A DNA stretch of 64,000 nt from assembly GCA_035341015.1 (NCBI GenBank), contig DAOQUL010000007.1, positions 32,212 to 96,211 of the forward strand, read 5' to 3'. A program made the position numbers and the translations under genes. The notes under the pieces are model-generated. The model searched no databases and was not told the DNA's origin. It saw only the letters and a list, made by a program, of their open reading frames with translations. This DNA is from JAKQIM01 sp029557965 (GTDB lineage: Bacteria > Chloroflexota > Anaerolineae > Anaerolineales > UBA4823). This document shows, piece by piece, positions 1 through 8,031 of the stretch. The stretch's first letter is position 1, and each line of letters starts with the position of its first letter.

Positions 1-615
1 GCGGCTGTTGGGGCTACCGTGGTGGCCCTGGAAATTGATCCCCAGGCCGCCGCCCGCGGCATTGCTGCACTGCCGGGGGTGCCGGGACGCATGGAGCGCC
101 TGGACCTGGGCCAGGATTTCACAGCCATTGTTGATTTTGCGCATACCCCCAATGCCCTCAAGCGCGCCCTCGAAGCCGCCCGCAAGATGGTGGGGGCAGG
201 GCGCCTGATTGCCGTCTTTGGTTCGGCTGGGGCGCGCGATCAACTGAAACGTATCTTGATGGCAGAGGTGTCGGCCGAGCTGGCTGATATGACCATCTTG
301 ACCGCTGAGGACCCGCGCACCGAATCCCTGGCGGACATCTTAGCCGCCATGTCGGCTGGGGCTGAGTCGCGCGGCGGGGTAGAGGGGCAGACCTTCTGGC
401 GCATTCCTGACCGCGGCGAAGCCATCCGCTTCGCGGTCTCTCGCGCCCGCCCGGGCGATATCGTCATAGCTTGCGGCAAGGGGCATGAGCAGTCTATGTG
501 TTTTGGCACCACAGAATATGCCTGGGACGACCGTACCGCCATGCGGGCGGCCTTGTCTGAGCGCCTGGGGATTGATGGGCCGGGTATGCCGTATTTGCCC
601 ACTCAAGAAGAATAG
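1..615 (+). CDS. murE: Mur ligase, MurE-type, C-terminal part (cut by window edge)
   Basis: MurE-type ligases add the third amino acid to UDP-MurNAc-L-Ala-D-Glu in the cytoplasm during peptidoglycan precursor synthesis. The reading frame is open from base 1, so the N-terminus and central ATPase domain lie outside the window. What remains is the C-terminal Mur ligase domain: VDFAHTPNALKRAL (the family DYAHTPDAL motif), VFGSAGARDQLKR (family VFGCGGDRDxxKR), EDPRTES at the position of the DNPR substrate-selecting loop, and CGKGHEQ near the end. The loop reads DPR, closer to meso-diaminopimelate or mixed-specificity enzymes than to lysine-specific ones, but substrate choice is an inference. The GGD of the usual GCGGDRD motif is altered, so a MurE-like paralogue is possible. 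It converges on the next gene with only 13 bases between. Confidence 0.85.
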   Translation, partial: AAVGATVVALEIDPQAAARGIAALPGVPGRMERLDLGQDFTAIVDFAHTPNALKRALEAARKMVGAGRLIAVFGSAGARDQLKRILMAEVSAELADMTILTAEDPRTESLADILAAMSAGAESRGGVEGQTFWRIPDRGEAIRFAVSRARPGDIVIACGKGHEQSMCFGTTEYAWDDRTAMRAALSERLGIDGPGMPYLPTQEE

Positions 616-628
616 CGTGGTTTACAGA

Positions 629-1708
629 TTATAGGACTTCGTTTAGATCAATATTGCGTGCCGCGGCCCGTTCTCGCCGCCAGGCCTCGCCTGTAGGCGG
701 GGGTGCTTTCACCTGTTCCTCGGGGCGGCGCACCAGAGACATGGCGCCCTCAGGGCAAGCCAGCACGCAAACCCCACAGCCCACGCAGCGGATTTCATTT
801 ACGACCATCGTGGTTTCGATCGACAGGGCGTCAAACTGGCATTTGCTGAGGCACATGCCGCAGGTGTGGCATAACGATTCGTCCACCTGATTAACGAATG
901 CCGAGCGTGCCACCGCGTTGGCGATTCCGGCCTCGGCAATCCCGCGTAAGATGCCGCAAGAACAGGTACAGCAATTGCAGATGTAGTCATGCCCATCTTG
1001 TTTATTGCTGAGCGAGTGCACCAGACCGGCTTCAGAAGCTCGCCGCAGGGTGGCCTTGGCTTGCTCCAGGGTCAGGGCCCGCACATCCGAAAGGCCATCA
1101 AACTCGCCCGGCTTGTCACTGAATACCATGCACACATCCAGTGGGTGCTGGCAGCCTTCTCCGATGAGCGCCTTTTGTTGGCGGCAAATACAATCTACCA
1201 CCCCCCAGGCTTTTGCCTTAGCCAGGATATCCTCGGCAGATTCGAAGGGCAAGATCTCCATGTCGTTGCGAATCGCTTCGCCAACCGGAATGACGCGGTG
1301 ATAGCTGGGTTCAATTCTCAGGGTCTGGGAAAAAGAAGAACGAAAATATTCTTCAATCAGGCGCGCCAGTTCTTCGTCTAGCCGCCCGTTCTGGTTTTCG
1401 TAAAAGCCCACCACAAAAGGGATCAGACCATACCCCAGCCCGCCTTCGCAGCGCCCAGCCTTGATCAGGCCGCGGCGGGTCATATTTTTGAGCATGGTGC
1501 GCACGGGTTGTAGCTCGCCGCCTATCCGCTCGATGATTTGGGCCGGCGTCTCCAGGGTCAGGCGCAGGTTCGCCGCCAGGTCGGCTTCCTCGGGGCTGAA
1601 GAGCCGGGCCAGCAGGCGCAGCTCGGCGCCATCCGGTGCGGGTGGGAAGCCGTTTGGCAGGGCATCCAGGCGCGCCGCCAGACGCTGGTAAGCTGTGTTT
1701 TCGGTCAC
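629..1708 (-). CDS. 4Fe-4S ferredoxin-type protein with winged-helix-like N-terminus
   Basis: This is a cytoplasmic iron-sulfur protein of 359 residues. Two classical CxxCxxCxxxC cluster motifs lie near residues 280-290 (CHTCGMCLSKC) and 308-318 (CVGCGVCVLAC). A further Cys-dense patch (CNCCTCSC) lies near 244-251 and more cysteines near 173-193, so additional metal sites are possible. The N-terminal 100 residues look like a helix-turn-helix fold (ETPAQIIERIG, then LKNMTRRGLIK). The family is often annotated as 4Fe-4S binding protein; no substrate is known to me. The start is a GTG that overlaps the adenosine deaminase stop codon by four bases (GTGA), which implies translational coupling. Role unknown; electron transfer or redox sensing is an inference. 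Confidence 0.8.
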   Translation of the reverse strand: MTENTAYQRLAARLDALPNGFPPAPDGAELRLLARLFSPEEADLAANLRLTLETPAQIIERIGGELQPVRTMLKNMTRRGLIKAGRCEGGLGYGLIPFVVGFYENQNGRLDEELARLIEEYFRSSFSQTLRIEPSYHRVIPVGEAIRNDMEILPFESAEDILAKAKAWGVVDCICRQQKALIGEGCQHPLDVCMVFSDKPGEFDGLSDVRALTLEQAKATLRRASEAGLVHSLSNKQDGHDYICNCCTCSCGILRGIAEAGIANAVARSAFVNQVDESLCHTCGMCLSKCQFDALSIETTMVVNEIRCVGCGVCVLACPEGAMSLVRRPEEQVKAPPPTGEAWRRERAAARNIDLNEVL

Positions 1709-2730
1709 AGCAGGTCTCCCAGCCGGTCAAATTCAGCCTGGAATTGGGCGGTGTACCAGGCCTTTTCGGTCTGGCTTAATAAACTGGCCCGGATTGCATT
1801 CAGGCTGGCCTGTTGGAGCTCGGCCGCCGTGAAGCCAAAATGCTCCACCAAAGCCTGGTATTCCTGGTTCAGGCTGGTCTGGAACATGGGAGGATCATCG
1901 GAATTAACGGTGATGAGCAGACCAGCATCCCATAAACGGTGCAGGGGGTGCTGCGCATAGTCACGATATACCCCCAGGCGCAGGTTGCTGGTGGGGCAGA
2001 CTTCCAACGCGATCTGCCGCTGGCGCAGGTATTCGACCAGCTCGGGGTCTTCGATACAGCGTACCCCGTGGCCCAGGCGGTCGGCGTGCAGCAGCTTGAT
2101 CGCCCCCCAAATGCTGTCAGGCCCGGCGGTTTCACCGGCGTGGGGTACGCTTGGCATGCCTGCCTGGCGTGCCTTCTCAAAGGTGGCGGTGAACATAGCT
2201 GGGGGGCCGTTGACTTCATCGCCGCCCAGTCCCAACGCCACCACGCCCTGGGTCCGGGCCGCCAGGGCAATCTCCAGCAGCGCGTCTTGCTCGCTGGGGT
2301 TGTTGCGCACAATATCAAAGACCCAATTCCAGCGCACGCCAAAGTCGGCGGCGGCGCGCCCCCGCCCGACATTTAAGGCTTCCAAGATCACCTGCCAGGG
2401 CAGGCCCGTTGTGGTCATATTGGTGATCATGCTGAAGGTCACTTCGGCATAGCGAATGTTTTGCCAGGAGCATTGGCGGCCAAATTCGTAGGCGATTAGA
2501 TCGTAATCCTCGGGTGTGCGCAGGCACTTGGTTACCGTGAGGTATACATCCAGGAAGTGGTCGAAATCGCGAAAGCGGTAAAATGCTTCTGATCCGCTAA
2601 CATCCTGGAATGGCAGTTGAATATGATTACGCTCAGCCAGCCTGAGCAAAGTTTCGGGTCGGATCGAGCCTTCTAGATGCACGTGCAGCTCGGCCTTGGG
2701 CATTTTTTGGGCAAAATCGGCAAGAGGCAT
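1705..2730 (-). CDS. add: Adenosine deaminase family protein
   Basis: The enzyme hydrolyses adenosine (or adenine or a related purine) to inosine plus ammonia for purine salvage in the cytoplasm. The 341-residue length fits the family. All metal and catalytic signatures of the amidohydrolase fold are visible: AELHVHLEGS with the two zinc histidines at residues 16 and 18, LGGDEVNGP, the HAGET motif, RLGHGVRC, CPTSNLRLG and the terminal NSDDPPMF with the zinc-binding aspartate. Adenosine and adenine deaminases share these motifs, so the substrate is not certain. It is first in a two-gene unit with the Fe-S protein, whose start overlaps its stop. Confidence 0.9.
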   Translation of the reverse strand: MPLADFAQKMPKAELHVHLEGSIRPETLLRLAERNHIQLPFQDVSGSEAFYRFRDFDHFLDVYLTVTKCLRTPEDYDLIAYEFGRQCSWQNIRYAEVTFSMITNMTTTGLPWQVILEALNVGRGRAAADFGVRWNWVFDIVRNNPSEQDALLEIALAARTQGVVALGLGGDEVNGPPAMFTATFEKARQAGMPSVPHAGETAGPDSIWGAIKLLHADRLGHGVRCIEDPELVEYLRQRQIALEVCPTSNLRLGVYRDYAQHPLHRLWDAGLLITVNSDDPPMFQTSLNQEYQALVEHFGFTAAELQQASLNAIRASLLSQTEKAWYTAQFQAEFDRLGDLL

Positions 2731-2785
2731 TTTTAAGCTTTCTCTGTGTACTCTCTGTGGTGAGGCTTGGATTTTTGCAACCTGA

Positions 2786-3610
2786 TTACATCAGGTTCTG
2801 ATTCATCCCGGCCTGCAGGCGGCGGTACTGCTCGCTGTTGGCATATTGGCGGATATGATTGATGCGCTTGATGATCATGGGGTGAGTAGCCAGCAGCTCG
2901 CCCAGGTTGCCCGAAAGGCTGTCGTCTTCACTTTCAATGCGCGCCAGGGCATTCTCTAAGGCAGCCTGGCTGTGAATTGCAGCCGGGCCGGCCTCGATCT
3001 TGATCAAGGCGCTGATGGCCTTGCGCGGGTTGGCACAGGCCAGCATCCCGGCCCGGTCAGCCGAATATTCGCAAGCCCGGTTCCACCAGCGGAAGGCTAC
3101 TTCCATTAATAATAGTGCACCAGTCGAACTGGGGATGCCCGCCATCCCGCCCACCAGCGTGTTCAGCCAGGTATGCCCCAGGCGCACATGACCCATCTCG
3201 TGCCCAATGATGAACTGTAATTCGTCGCGATCCATCAATTGGAACAGGGCCGAGTGGAGCACGATGGCCTTGGGCGAGGTGATGCCGAAGGTGTATGCAT
3301 TGACAACCCTGCTGGGCACGATGAAAACATCCACCGGCTCAACCTGCAGGCGTTCAGCGGCTTCTTGCAGCACCGGCCTCAATTCAGGCGCTGCCTCTTC
3401 TGCCCGCCGGGCGGTTTGCAAGAGCTGCTGGTGGTGGGCCCGGCTGGAGAAATAACCCATCACCACTCCTGCAACCACAAATACCGCGCTCAGGCAGACT
3501 GTAGCGCCGGCCGTCAAGGCGATAACGCCAAAAACCAACAGTAGGGTAACCCCTAAAATGAGGTGTTCGTTGGCATAACGGTACGAGGTGGTGTCGAAGC
3601 GGCGGGCCAT
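2786..3610 (-). CDS. M48 family (HtpX-like) membrane zinc metallopeptidase
   Basis: This is an integral-membrane peptidase of 274 residues with its active site on the cytoplasmic face, as in HtpX enzymes that degrade damaged membrane proteins. Two N-terminal hydrophobic segments (about residues 17-37 and 38-54) are followed by the catalytic HEMGH at 137-141 and the third zinc ligand in CEYSADRAG (Glu181). VNAYTFG upstream of the HExxH is also typical of the family. It is transcribed away from the ABC-F gene and is not tightly linked to the adenosine deaminase (55 bases downstream). Quality-control function is a family inference; the actual substrates are unknown. Confidence 0.88.
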   Translation of the reverse strand: MARRFDTTSYRYANEHLILGVTLLLVFGVIALTAGATVCLSAVFVVAGVVMGYFSSRAHHQQLLQTARRAEEAAPELRPVLQEAAERLQVEPVDVFIVPSRVVNAYTFGITSPKAIVLHSALFQLMDRDELQFIIGHEMGHVRLGHTWLNTLVGGMAGIPSSTGALLLMEVAFRWWNRACEYSADRAGMLACANPRKAISALIKIEAGPAAIHSQAALENALARIESEDDSLSGNLGELLATHPMIIKRINHIRQYANSEQYRRLQAGMNQNLM

Positions 3611-3681
3611 AAGCGTATCCTTTTGACGATGAGCGTATAATGGCTAATTTTACTCGATTAACCTGGACCTGTAATGCGGGC

Positions 3682-3710
3682 TTTAACTGCCGCCTGAGTT
3701 ATGGTATAAT
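3682..3710 (+). promoter_or_regulatory. Promoter of the ABC-F attenuator leader
   Basis: A perfect TATAAT -10 lies at 3705-3710, 17 bases after a TTTAAC hexamer (3682-3687) that is a weak -35. Transcription would begin near 3716-3720, at or almost at the ATG of the leader peptide. Confidence 0.6.
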
Positions 3711-3719
3711 CCCCCCGCT

Positions 3720-3806
3720 ATGATCTACAATTTCCGTTCGGCTCAAGTGCTCGTGATTGGGGTGCGTGGGTTCATCGCCCAGGGGCTCCTCGAAACGCGC
3801 CTGTAG
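3720..3806 (+). CDS. Putative 28-residue leader peptide of the ABC-F gene
   Basis: A short reading frame of 28 codons starts at ATG 3720, only nine bases behind the TATAAT box, and stops with TAG at 3804-3806. The predicted peptide begins MIYNFRSAQVLV and ends LLETRL. It has no recognised domain. Its position between a promoter and an intrinsic-terminator-like hairpin, just ahead of an ABC-F gene, is the classic layout of a ribosome-sensing leader as known for Firmicutes antibiotic-resistance ABC-F genes such as vga and msr types. Expression and function are inferred; there is no homologue I can name. Confidence 0.5.
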   Translation: MIYNFRSAQVLVIGVRGFIAQGLLETRL

Positions 3807-3836
3807 CCAAACTTTGCATTGCTTTGTTTGTTCTTG

Positions 3837-3871
3837 CGCCGCAGGCTTGCCCTGCGGCGTTTTCATTTCTT
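3837..3871 (+). terminator. Attenuator-type intrinsic terminator upstream of the ABC-F gene
   Basis: A nine-base-pair GC-rich stem (CGCCGCAGG at 3837-3845 with CCTGCGGCG at 3851-3859, loop of five) is followed by the T-rich tract TTTTCATTTCTT (3860-3871). It lies after the leader promoter and 25 bases before the ABC-F start, so it would end transcription before the gene unless prevented. Confidence 0.65.
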
Positions 3872-3896
3872 GTAATAGATTTATCTGAGGTGTTTT

Positions 3897-5522
3897 ATGA
3901 TCGCGATCCAACTTTCGAATATCAAGCTCGTCCTGGGCGCTCACACTTTGTTCGAGAACCTGGCCTGGGAAATTCAGCATGATCAAAAGGTCGGCCTGAT
4001 TGGTGCCAACGGGGCGGGGAAATCCTCGCTTTTCAAGCTCATCACCGGCGAATACGCCCCTGAGCCTGGGGGCACGGTGGTGCGTGCCCGCGGTGTGACA
4101 GTAGGCTATTTGCCGCAGCAGCCAGAGTTTGATCCCGGGCAGACGGCTTTTGCCGCCGCCCTGGCGGGCAATCCCCGCCTGGCTGATCTGCGTCGCGAAT
4201 TGGAGCAGATTGAGGTCTCTCTGGGCGAGCCGGCAGTCTATAATCGGCCTTCTGCCCTGCAGCGTGCTTTGCAAACTCAAGAGCGCTTGCTAGAAGAATA
4301 CCTGGCCCTGGGCGGCGACGATTACCCCCAGCGCGTGCGACAGGTATTGGCCAACCTGGGCCTGCCCGAAACTGACCTGGACAAGCCTCTGCAGGTGTTG
4401 AGCGGAGGCCAAAAGAAACTGGTGGGATTGGCGCGCCTGCTGCTGGCAAAACCGGATGTGCTGTTATTGGACGAGCCAGATAACCACCTGGACTTGCCCG
4501 CCAAGACTTTTTTGGAACGCACCATTGCCGGTTACCCTGGGGCGGTAGTGCTCATTTCTCATGACCGCTATCTGCTGGATGCGTCTGTAACGCACATAGC
4601 CGAGATTGAAGATGGCCGCCTGACCACTTTCACCGGCGATTATTCGGCTTACATCTTGGATAAGGAAGAACGCCTGGCGCGCCAGGAAGAGTTGTTCCGC
4701 GTCCAGCAGCACGAGATTGGCCGCCTGGAAGTGGCGATCAAGCGCTATGCCTTGTGGGGTAAGATCTACGACAATGAAAAGTTTGCTGCACGCGCCAAAT
4801 CGATGCAAAAACGCCTGGACAAGATGGACAAGATTGACCGCCCGGTAACCGAACGGCGGCGGATGGGCTTGCAGCTTAACGGCTGGCGCGGCTCAAACAA
4901 GGTGCTGGAATTGCAGCAGGTGAGCAAAGCATATGGCAAGCGTCGTTTATTCCATGCCCTCGAGCAGACCATCTGGCACGGCGAGCGGGTGGGCCTGATT
5001 GGGCCGAATGGATCGGGCAAATCGGTGCTCTTGCGCATGCTCTTGAGCCAAGAGCAGCCTGATGCCGGGGAAATCGTGTTGGGGCCAAGTGTGCAAGTGG
5101 GTTATTACGCCCAAGAGCATGAGACGCTTGACTTCAACCAGACCCTGGTCGATGCGGTGCGCTCGGTGGCCGCGTTGAGCGAATCCAATGCTGTTTCCTT
5201 CCTGATTCGTTACCTGTTCACCTACAAGCAGACCACCCAGAAGATTGGTGATCTCTCGGGCGGCGAGCGCAGCCGCCTGCAGTTAGCCCTGCTGGTGCTC
5301 TCGGGCGCCAATTTCTTGCTGCTGGATGAGCCAACCAACAACCTGGATATTGCCTCGGCCGAGGTGCTGGAGCAAGCCCTGGATGTTTTTGTGGGCACGG
5401 TGCTGGTGGTTTCGCACGACCGCTATTTCTTGGATCGGACGGTTGATCGCCTGCTGGTCATCGATGGCGGGGAGGTGCGATCATACCAGGGCGGATATTC
5501 GGATTATTTATCTGCTTCATAA
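3897..5522 (+). CDS. ABC-F family ATPase (ribosome-associated)
   Basis: This soluble tandem ABC ATPase of 541 residues has no membrane segments. ABC-F proteins act on the ribosomal E site, either rescuing stalled ribosomes or removing bound antibiotics. Domain 1 carries Walker A GANGAGKSS (36-44), signature LSGGQ (168-172) and a Walker B ending in DEPDNHLD (192-199; most relatives read DEPTNHLD). A charged linker of about 80 residues (240-320), the P-site-tRNA interaction region, separates it from domain 2, with GPNGSGKS (369-376), LSGGE and DEPTNNLD. The leader peptide plus terminator upstream suggest induction by ribosome stalling. Whether it is housekeeping (Uup/EttA-like) or a resistance factor cannot be decided from sequence alone; the attenuator favours the latter. 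Confidence 0.9.
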   Translation: MIAIQLSNIKLVLGAHTLFENLAWEIQHDQKVGLIGANGAGKSSLFKLITGEYAPEPGGTVVRARGVTVGYLPQQPEFDPGQTAFAAALAGNPRLADLRRELEQIEVSLGEPAVYNRPSALQRALQTQERLLEEYLALGGDDYPQRVRQVLANLGLPETDLDKPLQVLSGGQKKLVGLARLLLAKPDVLLLDEPDNHLDLPAKTFLERTIAGYPGAVVLISHDRYLLDASVTHIAEIEDGRLTTFTGDYSAYILDKEERLARQEELFRVQQHEIGRLEVAIKRYALWGKIYDNEKFAARAKSMQKRLDKMDKIDRPVTERRRMGLQLNGWRGSNKVLELQQVSKAYGKRRLFHALEQTIWHGERVGLIGPNGSGKSVLLRMLLSQEQPDAGEIVLGPSVQVGYYAQEHETLDFNQTLVDAVRSVAALSESNAVSFLIRYLFTYKQTTQKIGDLSGGERSRLQLALLVLSGANFLLLDEPTNNLDIASAEVLEQALDVFVGTVLVVSHDRYFLDRTVDRLLVIDGGEVRSYQGGYSDYLSAS

Positions 5523-5560
5523 TCAAAAGGAGCGGCCCATGTGAGCCGCTCCTTTTGATT
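5521..5560. terminator. Bidirectional terminator between ABC-F and pnp
   Basis: A perfect 16-base-pair inverted repeat (arms 5521-5536 and 5545-5560, loop of eight) has A4 on the left side and T4 on the right side of a GGAGCGGC core. It ends transcription of the converging ABC-F (+) and pnp (-) genes. Confidence 0.85.
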
Positions 5561-5569
5561 ACGGTTAAT

Positions 5570-7807
5570 TTATCTTCGATCGCGTCGATCGCGGTCGCGG
5601 TTGCCACCTGGGCGACCACCGCGGTCTCCGCCCGGACGGCCACCGGGCCGCCCACCACGGTCACCGCTTGGGCGACCACCGGTGGGGCGGTCGTGCGAGA
5701 TGGCTTCTTCCAGGGTCCAGCCTTCGAGCACGGCTTGGCGCGAGAGGCGCACTTTGCCGTTCTCGTCGATGTTGGTGATCATAACGGTGATCTCATCGCC
5801 CATCCCGACCACGTCTTCGACCTTGTTGACGCGCTCGCTGTCGAGTTGCGAGATGTGCACCATACCGTCAATACCGGGCATGATTTCAACGAAGGCGCCG
5901 AAATCGGCAATGCGCACCACCTTACCGGTGTAAATGCGCCCGACCACGGGCACCTCGGTCAGCGCTTCCACCATCTCGCGGGCGCGCTGGGCGGCAGGGC
6001 CGTCGCTGGCGGCGATGAAAACGCTGCCGTCATCTTCGATGTCGATCTTGACGCCGGTCTGTTCCTGGATGCTGCGGATGATCTTGCCGCCAGGACCGAT
6101 CACCGCACCAATCTTGTCAACTGGGATGTGCAAGACGGTGATGCGCGGGGCAAAAGGCTTTAGCTCGGTGCGAGGCTCAGGAATAATCTCGAGGATCTTG
6201 CCCAGGATGAAGAGGCGTGCCTCCAAGGCCTGTGCCAGCGCTTGCGACATGATCTCGGGCGTGATTCCCTTGATCTTAATGTCCATCTGCAGGGCGGTGA
6301 TGCCATCGCGTGTACCAGCGACTTTGAAGTCCATATCGCCCAGGTGATCTTCCAGGCCCTGAATATCGGTCAGCACCGCGTAGCGGTCGCCTTCTTTGAT
6401 CAGGCCCATGGCAGCGCCAGCTACCGGGGCTTTGATCGGCACACCAGTATCCATCAGGGCCAGGGTTGAGCCGCAAACCGAGGCCATGGAACTGGAGCCG
6501 TTAGAAGCCAGCACCTCAGAGACCAGGCGCAGGGTGTAGGGGAAGTCAGCTTCGGTCGGGATGACCGGCAGCAGGGCGCGCTCAGCCAGGGCGCCGTGCC
6601 CAATCTCGCGTCGAGATGAACTGCGCGCTGGGCGTACTTCACCCGTGCAGAAGGGCGGGAAGTTGTAGTGATGCATGTAACGCTTGGATGCCATGCCGGT
6701 CAGGCTGTCAATTTCCTGAGCGTCGCGCGGGGTTCCGAGCGTAGCCAGAGTTAAGACCTGGGTTTCGCCGCGGGTGAACAGGCCAGAGCCATGGGCGCGC
6801 GGGCTGAGCCCGACCTCGCCCCAAATGGGGCGGATTTCGGTCAGGGCGCGGCCATCTGGGCGCTTGCCCTGTTCCAAAATGCGCTGGCGGACAACCTTTT
6901 TATAGGCTTCTTCAAAGGCTTCTTTGGCATTGCCGGCCAGGGTTTCGTCCTGGGCAGTTATTTCGGCCACAACTTCGTTGCGCAGTGCGTCAATGGCGGC
7001 AGCCAGTTCGGCCTTGCCATGAACACTGTCGAGGATCTCGTGCATGCGGGCGGCAGAGCGCTCGTAAACTGGCTGTTCGATGTCTGTCGAGACGGCAAAG
7101 GATGTGTAAGTACGCTTGGCTTTGCCAACCTGGCGAGCCATCTCTTCTTGTACATCGATCAAGGGCCGCAGGGCCTGGTGGCCGAAGTTCAACGCCTCGA
7201 TCATCACGCTCTCAGTCACTTCTTTGGCACCGCATTCCACCATCAAGATGGCATCGCGCGTGCCCGCCAGGCGCAGATCCAGGTCAGATGTCTCCATCTG
7301 GGCGCTGGTGGGGTTGATAACAAACTGGCCTTCAATACGGCCCACGCGCACGGCCCCTACGGGCCCGCCCCAGGGCGCGTCTGAGATCATCATCGCGGCT
7401 GAAGCAGCGTTGATCGCAAGAACATCAATCGGGTTCTCGCCATCTACTGAGAATGAGTACATGGTGACTTGCACGTCATTGCGCAGGTCCTTGGGGAAGA
7501 GCGGGCGCAGCGGGCGGTCCGTCAGGCGGGCGATGAGAATGGCCTCTTCGGTTGGGCGGCCTTCGCGACGGAAGAAGGAACCGGGGATGCGTCCACCGGC
7601 GTACATGCGTTCTTCGTAATCCACGGTGAGTGGGAAGAAGTCGATCCCAGGGCGCACCTCGGGACTCATGGTGGCTGCGGCGAAGATCATGGTCTCGCCC
7701 AATTGAACGGTCACAGCGCCGCCTGCCTGGCCTGCTAACTTGCCAGTCTCAAACAGCACAGTCTTCCCGCCAACGACAGCCTGGAATTGTTTTGCTTCGG
7801 GTTTCAT
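5570..7807 (-). CDS. pnp: Polyribonucleotide nucleotidyltransferase (PNPase)
   Basis: This 3'-to-5' phosphorolytic exoribonuclease degrades mRNA in the cytoplasm. It has 745 residues with the standard order: RNase PH domain 1 (start MKPEAKQF; FFPLTVDYEERMYAGGRIPGSF), an all-helical linker, and RNase PH domain 2 (RPDGRALTEIRPI, RREIGHGALAERAL, EVLASNGSSSMASVCGS). A KH domain with GPGGKIIRSI follows, then an S1 domain (GRIYTGKVVRIADFGAFVEI). The C-terminus is an Arg/Gly-rich tail of about 45 residues (repeats of GGRPGGDRG) ending RDRRDRR, which should bind RNA. The upstream gene on the same strand is rpsO, the widespread rpsO-pnp order. The 224-base gap between them is highly structured, which suggests post-transcriptional autoregulation as known for E. 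coli pnp. Confidence 0.97.
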   Translation of the reverse strand: MKPEAKQFQAVVGGKTVLFETGKLAGQAGGAVTVQLGETMIFAAATMSPEVRPGIDFFPLTVDYEERMYAGGRIPGSFFRREGRPTEEAILIARLTDRPLRPLFPKDLRNDVQVTMYSFSVDGENPIDVLAINAASAAMMISDAPWGGPVGAVRVGRIEGQFVINPTSAQMETSDLDLRLAGTRDAILMVECGAKEVTESVMIEALNFGHQALRPLIDVQEEMARQVGKAKRTYTSFAVSTDIEQPVYERSAARMHEILDSVHGKAELAAAIDALRNEVVAEITAQDETLAGNAKEAFEEAYKKVVRQRILEQGKRPDGRALTEIRPIWGEVGLSPRAHGSGLFTRGETQVLTLATLGTPRDAQEIDSLTGMASKRYMHHYNFPPFCTGEVRPARSSSRREIGHGALAERALLPVIPTEADFPYTLRLVSEVLASNGSSSMASVCGSTLALMDTGVPIKAPVAGAAMGLIKEGDRYAVLTDIQGLEDHLGDMDFKVAGTRDGITALQMDIKIKGITPEIMSQALAQALEARLFILGKILEIIPEPRTELKPFAPRITVLHIPVDKIGAVIGPGGKIIRSIQEQTGVKIDIEDDGSVFIAASDGPAAQRAREMVEALTEVPVVGRIYTGKVVRIADFGAFVEIMPGIDGMVHISQLDSERVNKVEDVVGMGDEITVMITNIDENGKVRLSRQAVLEGWTLEEAISHDRPTGGRPSGDRGGRPGGRPGGDRGGRPGGNRDRDRRDRR

Positions 7808-7831
7808 TAAATATTTCTCCTATGTATTGGC

Positions 7832-7879
7832 TACCCGAGATCGAACAGGTGATACCCATATCACTTGTTTCTGCGGGTA
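7832..7879 (-). promoter_or_regulatory. Structured 5' leader of pnp (nested hairpins)
   Basis: Immediately upstream of the pnp start, an inner stem of about ten pairs (7844-7853 with 7860-7869, one G-U, loop of six) is enclosed by an outer six-pair stem (7832-7837 with 7874-7879). In the (-) strand RNA this would be a long imperfect hairpin close to the ribosome-binding region, a plausible RNase III or PNPase autoregulation site. This rests on reading the sequence; it was not folded computationally. Confidence 0.45.
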
Positions 7880-7986
7880 CTTATTTGGTTTTCCCCCAGG
7901 TCAGAAACTGAGAGCTGATGGCAACGGGAACCTGAAAGATTCTACGTTGTCCGCGGCCTTCAATTCCCGACCCAGGCGGTTGCTTT

Positions 7987-8022
7987 GTAGAAGGCCGTGC
8001 AGAGGTCTGCACGGCCTTCTAC
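7987..8022 (-). promoter_or_regulatory. 17-bp perfect hairpin between rpsO and pnp
   Basis: The arms 7987-8003 and 8006-8022 are perfectly complementary over 17 bases with only GG between. No T-run follows on the (-) strand, so it is a poor intrinsic terminator. It fits better as an intercistronic processing (RNase III-type) or 3'-end protecting hairpin ten bases after the rpsO stop. Confidence 0.6.
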
Positions 8023-8031
8023 TTGATCAGA

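Noticed and set aside
3611..3700. TATAAT at 3636-3641 as the main ABC-F promoter
   Set aside because: No -35 at a proper distance and it is followed by a better promoter (3682-3710) whose start fits the leader peptide.
5555..6163. Open frame on the + strand opposite the pnp 3' end
   Set aside because: Starts in the terminator of the ABC-F gene and lies within PNPase coding sequence; no homology seen.
7808..7920. Possible tRNA in the rpsO-pnp gap
   Set aside because: The stems look cloverleaf-like at first, but there is no T-loop motif, no anticodon arm of correct size and no acceptor stem.
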